DNA from: Candidatus Woesearchaeota archaeon
GTDB lineage: Archaea > Nanobdellota > Nanobdellia > Woesearchaeales > WAPJ01
DNA: 6,001 nt
Direction: 5' to 3'
Assembly (NCBI GenBank): GCA_015519985.1
Contig: WIAN01000160.1
Location: forward strand, 1 to 6,001
Shown: in pieces, positions 1-5,834 of the stretch
Layout of the letters: each line of letters opens with the position of its first letter
How positions within the stretch are numbered: the first letter of the stretch is position 1
Position numbers and translations under genes: made by a program
The notes under the pieces: model-generated
The model's input: the letters and a program-made list of their open reading frames with translations, nothing else
What the model was told of the DNA's origin: nothing
Databases searched by the model: none

Positions 1-152
1 ATTATCAATACTTTAATAATACATAAATAAGACAAAAAAAAGAAACCCCTTTATTTCCTGTGGAGATTGTAATCACACATATAAATGCAAAATAAAAAGC
101 AATCATTTATAAAATGTTTATAAATATTAAAAAATATTCAAAAAAATAAAAA

Positions 153-191
153 ACAGTATTAAAAAAACAATAATGATACTGTCTTAAGACA
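153..191. promoter_or_regulatory. Stem-loop and 12-base perfect palindrome
   Basis: ACAGTAT at 153-159 pairs with ATACTGT at 176-182, a 7-base-pair stem with a 16-base loop. Overlapping its right arm is a perfect 12-base palindrome, TGTCTTAAGACA, at 180-191. It is the most GC-containing symmetric element in the leader and could be a dimeric regulator's operator or an RNA structure. It lies about 160 bases before the ATPase start, far from the proposed TATA box, so a direct role in that promoter is only a guess. Confidence 0.4.
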
Positions 192-292
192 ATCTCAATA
201 CAATACTAAAACAGAATAAAAACAAAATATTAATAAAAAAACAATAGAAAACAATAGAACATAAAACAATAGAACAACATTAAAAAAACAAT
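160..292 (+). repeat. Short direct repeats in the leader
   Basis: The 12-mer TAAAAAAACAAT occurs three times exactly, at 160-171, 234-245 and 281-292. Two copies, at 159-171 and 280-292, share a thirteenth base, a preceding T. Between the second and third copies, ACAATAGAA occurs three times, at 241-249, 251-259 and 266-274. The background is so A-rich that some repetition is expected by chance. The copies are not evenly spaced, so this is not a CRISPR array or a regular satellite. Confidence 0.45.
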
Positions 293-315
293 CTACTAAA
301 AAATAATTAATAACA

Positions 316-323
316 TTTTTAAA
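316..323 (+). promoter_or_regulatory. Probable archaeal TATA box of the P-type ATPase gene
   Basis: TTTTTAAA is centred about 31 bases before the ATG at 351. With the usual archaeal spacing of about 26 bases from TATA centre to start site, transcription would begin near 345, giving a leader of only a few bases. No Shine-Dalgarno motif precedes the ATG, which fits a near-leaderless mRNA. The flanking DNA is so AT-rich that other TATA-like matches exist. Confidence 0.4.
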
Positions 324-350
324 CAACAAATTTTATTTTAAAACAACATA

Positions 351-2942
351 ATGAAAAATGAATATTATAAGATGAATATAAAAAAAGTTTTTTCCATACT
401 AAAAAGTTCAAAAAAAGGATTAAACAATAAAGAAGTAGAAAAAAGACAAAAAGAATATGGAAAAAACACAATAAAAATAAAAAACAAAACATCATTCTTA
501 AAACTAATAATAGAACAATTCAAAAGTTATCTAGTATGGTTGTTAATAGCAATAGCAATATTCGCATATACAGCAGGATTCTACTTTCACAAACAAGAAC
601 AAATAGCAGACGGAATAATAATAACGCTAATAATATTAATAAACGCATTCGTAGGAGCATACCAAGATTACAAGTCAGAAAAAGCAGCAGAACTATTAAA
701 AAAAATGATAAAAACAGAAGCAATAGTATTAAGAAATGGAAAAAAAACAAAAATAAACGCAGAAGAATTAGTGCCTGGAGATATAATATACTTAAAAGAA
801 GGAGATAAAATACCAGCAGATTGCAGAATAATAGAAAGTAAAGAATTAAAAGTAGACGAATCAATACTAACAGGAGAATCTAGAAGCGTATTAAAAAACA
901 ACAAAATAATAAAAAAAACAGTTCCAATAGCAGAAAGAAAAAACATGTGTTATATGAACACATACATAGTAAAAGGAACAGCAACATGCATAGTAGTAAA
1001 CACAGGAAAAAACACAGAAGTAGGAAAAATAGCAGAATCATTAGAAAAAGAACAAAAATCATTATTCTTAGAAGAAGTAGACACAGCAAGCAAAAAAATA
1101 ACATACATAGCATTATTCTTTATAATAATAGCAATGACAGTATTCTTCTTAAAAGAACACAGTTGGATAGCAGTATTAATGATGGCTTCAGCACTAATAA
1201 TAGGATCAATACCAGAAGGATTACCAGCAATAGTAACATTCTCATTGTCAATGGCTTCATTAAAACTAGCAAAAAATAACGTATTAGTAAAAAGAAAAAC
1301 ATTACTAGAAACATTAGGAAGCGTGAATGTAATATGCACAGACAAAACAGGAACATTAACACAAAACAAAATGACAATAAAAAAAATATATTCAGAAGGA
1401 AAAATAATAAAAAAAAACAATTACAAAAAATTATCAAAAACAACACAAGAAGAATTAAAAAAAGCAGCATTACTATGCAACGAAGCAAAAAACACAGAGA
1501 AAGGATTTATAGGAGAAGCAGAAGACATAGCACTAATAGATTTTTTTAATGAAATAGGAGTAGACATAATAACATTAAAAGAAAAAAATCCAACAATAAA
1601 CTTTGAACCATTCTCATCAGAAAAAAAATATTCAAAATCATACAATAAAATAAATGGAAAAATAATAGAATATACAAAAGGAGCTCCAGAAATAATATTA
1701 GAAAAAAGCAAATACATAATAAAAGAAGGAAAAATAAAAAAAATAACAGAAAAAGAAAAAAAAACAATAGAAAAAAAATTAAAAGAATTCTCAAAAGAAG
1801 CATTAAGAAACATAGCATTCTCAATGAAAAAAGACAACAAAACAATATTCTTAGGATTTGTAGGAATATACGATCCTCCAAAAAAAGACATACAAAAAAC
1901 AATAAAAAGCATATACAAAGCAAACATAGATGTAAAAATGATAACAGGAGACAATATAGATACAGCAATAGCAATAGCAAAAGAATGCGGATTTAAAAAA
2001 ATAAAAGCAACAAGTTGGGAAGAATTAAAAGATTTATCAAAAGAAGATTTAAAACAAAAAGTAGAAGAATGCAATGTATTTGCAAGAATGTCACCAGAAT
2101 ACAAGCTAAAAATAGTGCATGCATTACACGAAAAAAATTATAGAGTAGCAATAACAGGAGACGGAGTAAATGATGTACCCGCATTAAAAGAAGCAGACGT
2201 AGGAATAGCAGTAGCATCAGGTTCAGACATAGCAAAAGAAGCAGCAGACCTAATATTATTAGATGATAATTTATACTCAGTATATTTAGGAATAAAAGAA
2301 GGAAGAACAATATTCTCAAATGTAAGAAAAGTAATAAACTATTTATTAACAGCAAACTTATCAGAAGTACTAGTAGTATTCGCAGGATCATTATATGGAT
2401 TAATGCCATTCTCAGCAATACAATTATTATGGGTAAATTTTGTAACAGACATAGCACCAGCAATGGCATTAGGAATAGATCCTCCTCATAAAGATATAAT
2501 GAAAAAAAAACCAACAGGAAAAAATGAAAAATTAATAAACAAAAGAATAACATGGCTAACAGTAGGAATAGGATTAAAAAAATTCATAATAATGTTTTTA
2601 TTATTCATATTAACATACAAATACACAAACAATTTAATATTAGCACAAACAGTATCATTCACATGGCTAGTATTATCACACTTTGTAAGAATAGCAGCAA
2701 TAAGATTTGATGAAAAAGTAGAAATGTTCAACAACAAATTCTTAAATTGGTCATTAATAATACCAATAATATTACAAATAATAATAATTTATACTCCAAT
2801 AAGAGAATTTTTTCACGCAGTACCTTTAACAATAAAAGAATGGATAATATTAACAGTAGCAGTAATAATAGCAATAATATTAGCAAAAATAATAACAATA
2901 ATAATAGACAAAAACATACCATTAAAAGAAGATGACTATTAA
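351..2942 (+). CDS. P-type cation-transporting ATPase, type IIA, probably Ca2+
   Basis: This membrane pump uses ATP, through a phospho-aspartate intermediate, to move cations across the cytoplasmic membrane; 863 residues is full length. Domains in order: N-terminal cation-ATPase domain (about 7-58); M1-M2 (about 60-104); actuator with TGES (174-177); M3-M4 with PEGLP (288-292); DKTGT with phosphorylated D331; nucleotide domain with FSSEKK (421-426), KGAPE (443-447) and R486; TGDN (532-535) and TGDGVND (602-608); M5-M10 (about 663-852). The SERCA ion ligands have counterparts: E289 (M4), N669 and E672 (M5), N696, T699 and D700 (M6). The M8 glutamate seems replaced (near S776-H777), so site I may be incomplete. 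TGESRSV resembles SERCA's TGESVSV. The usual GT after the actuator reads NT (203-204). Isoleucine is nearly always ATA, reflecting strand skew. Calcium is inferred; Mg2+ or Mn2+ is possible. It converges on the VWA gene across 13 bases. Confidence 0.96.
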   Translation: MKNEYYKMNIKKVFSILKSSKKGLNNKEVEKRQKEYGKNTIKIKNKTSFLKLIIEQFKSYLVWLLIAIAIFAYTAGFYFHKQEQIADGIIITLIILINAFVGAYQDYKSEKAAELLKKMIKTEAIVLRNGKKTKINAEELVPGDIIYLKEGDKIPADCRIIESKELKVDESILTGESRSVLKNNKIIKKTVPIAERKNMCYMNTYIVKGTATCIVVNTGKNTEVGKIAESLEKEQKSLFLEEVDTASKKITYIALFFIIIAMTVFFLKEHSWIAVLMMASALIIGSIPEGLPAIVTFSLSMASLKLAKNNVLVKRKTLLETLGSVNVICTDKTGTLTQNKMTIKKIYSEGKIIKKNNYKKLSKTTQEELKKAALLCNEAKNTEKGFIGEAEDIALIDFFNEIGVDIITLKEKNPTINFEPFSSEKKYSKSYNKINGKIIEYTKGAPEIILEKSKYIIKEGKIKKITEKEKKTIEKKLKEFSKEALRNIAFSMKKDNKTIFLGFVGIYDPPKKDIQKTIKSIYKANIDVKMITGDNIDTAIAIAKECGFKKIKATSWEELKDLSKEDLKQKVEECNVFARMSPEYKLKIVHALHEKNYRVAITGDGVNDVPALKEADVGIAVASGSDIAKEAADLILLDDNLYSVYLGIKEGRTIFSNVRKVINYLLTANLSEVLVVFAGSLYGLMPFSAIQLLWVNFVTDIAPAMALGIDPPHKDIMKKKPTGKNEKLINKRITWLTVGIGLKKFIIMFLLFILTYKYTNNLILAQTVSFTWLVLSHFVRIAAIRFDEKVEMFNNKFLNWSLIIPIILQIIIIYTPIREFFHAVPLTIKEWIILTVAVIIAIILAKIITIIIDKNIPLKEDDY

Positions 2943-2955
2943 TAATTCTTTATAA

Positions 2956-3999
2956 TCATTCTTTACTAAAAGTTTCATAATCTTCAATAATAATTTTACC
3001 AATAGAATCTTCACTAACAGAATAAAATTTACCATTAGAAGCTTCAGCAATCTTCAAAGCAAACTTAGAAGATTTTTTATCAACATTAACACCAACAACA
3101 GAAACAGAAACATTATTTTCTTTAGCAATAAAAGAAGCTTTAACAGCATCCTTATAAGGATCTTCCCCTTTAGTAGGTTGCAAATCAGTAATAACTAACA
3201 AATGCTTTTTAACATTCTCATCAGAAAACAATTTTAAACTTTTAAAAATACCTTTGTATAAATCAGTTTTACCATAAGGAACAATTTTAAACAAAGAATT
3301 CAACATAGAAAAAACATCACTTCCAACAGGAAAAGAAAAAATAACATCTTCATTAAACAACAACAAACCAACTTTATCTCCAAGCTCTAAAGCCCTAACA
3401 ACCAAAGCAGCAAAAGCCCTTCTAGCCTTCAAAAACTTTTCTCCCTTCATAGAACCAGAAACATCAAGAGAAAAAACAACCTCAACCTTAGGTTTAGATT
3501 GTCTTTCAAAAGCAACAAGATCTTCCTTTAAAATTTCATCATGATTCCTTCTCAAAGCTTTCTTAATAGACTTTTTAATATTAATATCTCTATACTTTTG
3601 ATTAGAATAAGGTTTTTCTAACTCTTTAATGCCATGCAAACTTTTAACTTTGCCAAAATCATTATTAAAATAATTTTTAAAAAATTTTTCATACTCTTCA
3701 GACAACAAAATTTTAGAAGCAAGTTTATAAGCATCAAAAGTAAAAAAACCATTATTATCAACAAGCCTTTTCTTTTTTAAAGAGGAAAACTTGTCTTTCA
3801 ACCTTTTTTTAACCAGATCTTTAAATTCAGGAATCCTAATATTTTTTTTAACATACTCAGAATCAAAACCAGTAGCTAAAGAAATTAAACTATCACCATA
3901 AATCTTTTCAGCATTAGAAAAAGAATTAACAAGATTCTTAAACATCAAATCAGGATTAAACTCAGAAAAACCAAAAGAAGACAATTGTTCAACAAGCAA
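2956..3999 (-). CDS. VWA-domain (CoxE/ViaA-like) partner of the AAA+ ATPase
   Basis: This is probably the adaptor subunit of a MoxR/ChlI-type AAA+ system in the cytoplasm; no signal peptide or membrane segment is visible. From the TTG at 3999 it has 347 residues. Residues 1-170 are charged and probably helical. The VWA fold spans about 172-340 with a complete MIDAS metal site: D179-x-S181-x-S183 (in DVSGSM), T245 (GKTDLY) and D272 (ITDLQ). There is no AAA domain, unlike ChlD, so the layout is nearer CoxE, ViaA or stand-alone MoxR-partner VWA proteins. It is second in an operon with the ATPase just upstream. The start is uncertain: TTG 3999 is the first standard start in frame, yet the frame stays open for 31 more codons back to about 4092. 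Codons end mostly in T or G, opposite to the plus-strand pump gene. The domain call is firm; the target is unknown. Confidence 0.9.
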   Translation of the reverse strand: MLVEQLSSFGFSEFNPDLMFKNLVNSFSNAEKIYGDSLISLATGFDSEYVKKNIRIPEFKDLVKKRLKDKFSSLKKKRLVDNNGFFTFDAYKLASKILLSEEYEKFFKNYFNNDFGKVKSLHGIKELEKPYSNQKYRDINIKKSIKKALRRNHDEILKEDLVAFERQSKPKVEVVFSLDVSGSMKGEKFLKARRAFAALVVRALELGDKVGLLLFNEDVIFSFPVGSDVFSMLNSLFKIVPYGKTDLYKGIFKSLKLFSDENVKKHLLVITDLQPTKGEDPYKDAVKASFIAKENNVSVSVVGVNVDKKSSKFALKIAEASNGKFYSVSEDSIGKIIIEDYETFSKE

Positions 4000-4092
4000 A
4001 GCATCTTTATGCTCTTCATCAACATATTCAGATTTAGAAAAAAAACTACTTTCATCTCCTTTTTTACTTTCAAAAGAATCATCTTTATTAAT
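4000..4092 (-). other. Probable N-terminal extension of the VWA gene with an unresolved start
   Basis: Upstream of TTG 3999 the VWA frame is open for 31 codons, until a TAG that overlaps the end of the AAA+ gene. The encoded stretch is acidic and polar (for example KDDSFESKKGDESS and SEYVDEEHKDA) with T-ending codons like the rest of the gene, so it is plausibly translated. It contains no ATG or GTG; an ATT at 4092-4090 is the only start-like codon near the AAA+ stop. The first ATG after that stop, at 4082-4080, is in another frame. That frame runs through an eight-T run (A8 on the plus strand, 4038-4045), where a one-base backward slip at T TTT TTT enters the VWA frame. Confidence 0.45.
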
Positions 4093-4093
4093 C

Positions 4094-5131
4094 TCAACGA
4101 ACTAAATCACTCTTTTCAGAAAACTCTTTAGAAAAAGATTCAAATTCCTTTAAAATAAAATCAAATTTAGAAGAATCAAAAGTAACACTAGGCTTAACTT
4201 TAACTCTATGAGGAATAACACTCAAAACAACATCTCTAACATCATCAACCAAAACTTTATTTCTTTTGTTTAATAAAGCATTAACTTGACTTCTCTCATA
4301 CAAACCTATGCTTGCTCTAACACTAGGACCAAAAACAACATTTTCATTTTTCCTCAAATTTTGAACAAAAGAAACAATAAAATCTAAAATATAATCATCA
4401 ACTTTAACATCAAACTTTTTACTTTTCAACAAAACAATTTCTCTTTCAGTATTAACATCAGAAGGATAATCAATACTAATAATATCAAACCTATCCAAAA
4501 AAACTTCAGACAATTTTTCAGTACTAGAATCTTTAGGATTCATAGTAGCAATCAAAATAAAATCAGCAGGAAAATCAATATCATAACTACCAATAGTAAC
4601 TTTTTTTTCTTGTAAAACTTGAAGCAAAGCATTCTGCAATCTTTCAGGAGCTCTATTAATCTCGTCAAAAAACAAAACTCCGTTATTAGCTTTAAAAATC
4701 TTACCAGGAGTAAAAGCTTCAATACTCAAAGGACCTTTCTTCAAAGCAACAATAGGATCAATATCTCCTAAAAGATCCTCAGAAGTCAAATCAGGAGAAC
4801 CTTGAACTCTAACAAATCTATCTTTACCTTTAACAATCTTAGTAGGCATCTTTTTACCTTCCCTTTTAGCCTGCAAACAAACAGGACAAATAGGATTTTC
4901 AGGCAAACAGTTAAAACCACAATCATTAACTTCTAACTCTCCTAAAATATCAGCAACAGATAAAGCTAAAGAAGTTTTACCAATACCTGGAGGACCAGAA
5001 ATAATAACATTTCTATTAGAAATAATAGTAGAAGACAATTCTTTTTTAACTAACTCTTGATCAACAATATCTTTAAAAGCAGACTCATAATTCAAAAGTT
5101 TATCAATAATTTTTTTATTCAACAAAGCCAT
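4094..5131 (-). CDS. ChlI/MoxR-like AAA+ ATPase with four-cysteine insertion
   Basis: This AAA+ ATPase of the Mg-chelatase/MoxR clade probably forms a hexameric ring and works with the VWA protein. From the ATG at 5131 it has 345 residues. Visible: Walker A GPPGIGKT (46-53); a C-x3-C-x6-C-x2-C cluster (C71, C75, C82, C85), probably a zinc knuckle; the helix-2 insert region GDIDPIVALKKG (122-133) and AFTPGKIFKANNG, as in ChlI; Walker B GVLFFDEINRAP (151-162, D156, E157); sensor 1 ATMNP (N198); arginine finger in LDRFD (R214); sensor 2 GPSVRAS (R272). All catalytic residues are present. I prefer ATG 5131 to the in-frame TTG at 5152, because the TTG would overlap the expected transcript leader and lies only 7 bases from the TATA-like box. 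The stop TGA is followed two codons on by TAA. It is first in an operon with the VWA gene. A metal-chelatase role is possible, but no cofactor genes are nearby. Confidence 0.93.
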   Translation of the reverse strand: MALLNKKIIDKLLNYESAFKDIVDQELVKKELSSTIISNRNVIISGPPGIGKTSLALSVADILGELEVNDCGFNCLPENPICPVCLQAKREGKKMPTKIVKGKDRFVRVQGSPDLTSEDLLGDIDPIVALKKGPLSIEAFTPGKIFKANNGVLFFDEINRAPERLQNALLQVLQEKKVTIGSYDIDFPADFILIATMNPKDSSTEKLSEVFLDRFDIISIDYPSDVNTEREIVLLKSKKFDVKVDDYILDFIVSFVQNLRKNENVVFGPSVRASIGLYERSQVNALLNKRNKVLVDDVRDVVLSVIPHRVKVKPSVTFDSSKFDFILKEFESFSKEFSEKSDLVR

Positions 5132-5158
5132 AAAAACACACCACACAAACAATTACAA

Positions 5159-5172
5159 TTAAATTATAAAAA
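5159..5172 (-). promoter_or_regulatory. Probable TATA box of the AAA+/VWA operon
   Basis: On the minus strand this reads TTTTTATAATTTAA, centred about 35 bases before the ATG at 5131. Archaeal spacing would put the transcript start near 5140, a leader of about 10 bases with no Shine-Dalgarno motif. The AT-rich surroundings make the exact box uncertain. The divergent region 5132-5303 must hold promoters for both this operon and the plus-strand gene at 5304; I see no other clear element in it. Confidence 0.35.
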
Positions 5173-5273
5173 TAAATACAAAACATAATAGAATAAAACA
5201 ATAATATAAAAACTTAACTAAAACAAAAAAAACAAAAAAGATGTAATTACAATAAAGTAGTTAAATAAAAAGC

Positions 5274-5283
5274 TTTTTAAATA
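5274..5283 (+). promoter_or_regulatory. Probable TATA box of the 5304 gene (leaderless)
   Basis: TTTTTAAATA is centred 25-26 bases before the A of the ATG at 5304, the standard archaeal TATA-to-start distance, so transcription could begin at the start codon. A purine-rich stretch (AAAAAG) lies directly upstream, where a BRE would be expected. The same TTTTTAAA core sits before the P-type ATPase gene. No Shine-Dalgarno motif is present. Confidence 0.5.
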
Positions 5284-5303
5284 GTTTAAAACAACCATTT
5301 AAT

Positions 5304-5834
5304 ATGGATTATCTTTCAGGACCAGAAGTATTAGAAGAGGTAATAAAAGAACTATTTTCATTACCGAAAAAAGAATTTAGAACTGAAGAAGGTGTTTTAA
5401 AAAGAATAAAACCTTTCGCTATAGGAATTCAACAAAACTTTTATTTTTGGCAAGAAAGACATAGATTAGAAAGAATAATAGAAAAAGCTGGAGTAACAAG
5501 AAATGGAACTTTAATAACAGAAGAAAGAAATGTTGGTTATGAAAAAAACTCTCCAATTTATATAGGCGTTTATCCAAATTTTTCTCCAGAAGAATTCAAA
5601 AATTATTTTTCAACTTTAGAAAGAGTACATTCGTCAGAAAATGTATTAATTCTTCCTCTAAACAAAGGTTTTTACGCTACAGAAATATTAGGAATTAACG
5701 CTGTAGGTTTCAAAACCAAAATTCCAATAGAAGATAGTTATGATGATACCATTAGCCCTAACAGAAGAAACAACACAATTTATTACGATCCTCAAACAAT
5801 AAATACTATTTTTAATTATTTAAGACAATTATAA
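5304..5834 (+). CDS. Hypothetical protein, 176 residues, family not recognised
   Basis: I do not recognise this protein. It starts at an ATG with a well-placed TATA box and no Shine-Dalgarno motif, and ends in TAA. It looks soluble: no signal peptide or membrane segment. The N-terminal third is charged and probably helical (about 7-35 and 50-62, with WQERHRLERIIEKAG at 49-63). The middle is mixed alpha/beta: PIYIGVYPNF (84-93), then SPEEFKNYFSTLERVHS (94-110) and a strand-like NVLILPL (113-119). The tail is rich in Asn, Tyr and Thr. I see no catalytic or metal-binding motif. Codon use differs from both neighbours: isoleucine is ATA 10 times and ATT 8 times, whereas the pump gene uses almost only ATA and the minus-strand genes favour ATT. 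This may mark recent transfer or inversion. It is divergent from the AAA+ gene, and its stop abuts the stop of the next minus-strand gene. Confidence 0.8.
   Translation: MDYLSGPEVLEEVIKELFSLPKKEFRTEEGVLKRIKPFAIGIQQNFYFWQERHRLERIIEKAGVTRNGTLITEERNVGYEKNSPIYIGVYPNFSPEEFKNYFSTLERVHSSENVLILPLNKGFYATEILGINAVGFKTKIPIEDSYDDTISPNRRNNTIYYDPQTINTIFNYLRQL

Larger units (their letters stand above)
1..350. other. A-rich gene-free leader upstream of the P-type ATPase
   Basis: No open frame here looks like a gene; stops appear in all three plus frames within the first 30 bases. The plus strand is extremely A-rich: bases 241-300 hold 39 A, 9 T, 9 C and 3 G. Internal structure includes a small island with more G and C (about 41-82), a palindromic TTTATAAA (117-124) that could act as a TATA box for either strand, a stem-loop plus palindrome (153-191), and short direct repeats (160-292). 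On the minus strand the island is followed by a T-rich tract (about 33-45), which could end a short transcript. The tail end of an upstream gene at bases 1-30 cannot be excluded. Confidence 0.6.

Noticed and set aside
41..82. Possible CRISPR repeat or tRNA fragment, because this island is richer in G and C and contains GAAACCCC
   Set aside because: Only a single copy is present, with no spacing pattern and no cloverleaf-like pairing.
172..182. Box C-like sequence (AATGATA) suggesting a C/D guide RNA
   Set aside because: The match to RUGAUGA is imperfect and there is no convincing D box, C' or D' partner at proper spacing.
337..347. TTTAAAACAAC shared between the two plus-strand gene starts (also 5285-5295) as a promoter element
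   Set aside because: Its distance from the TATA box differs (21 versus 11 bases) and A/C-rich words are common here, so chance is sufficient.
520..2922. Several long open frames antisense to or out of frame with the pump gene, rich in Leu/Phe or Asn/Arg
   Set aside because: They overlap a gene whose every P-type ATPase motif is intact, have low-complexity translations, and exist because the A-rich, T-poor plus strand and repeated ATA/TTA codons leave few stops in the other frames.
2943..2955. Terminator between the pump and VWA genes
   Set aside because: Only 13 bases, no hairpin and only short T runs; not distinguishable from background.
4053..4059. GGAG directly before an ATG within the VWA leader as a Shine-Dalgarno start
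   Set aside because: The ATG (4055-4053) overlaps the GGAG with no spacing and is not in the VWA frame.
5132..5152. TTG start for the AAA+ gene, adding seven residues (MFVWCVF)
   Set aside because: An ATG lies at 5131, the extension matches nothing expected of the family's N-terminus, and the TTG is too close to the TATA-like box at 5159-5172 to lie within the transcript.
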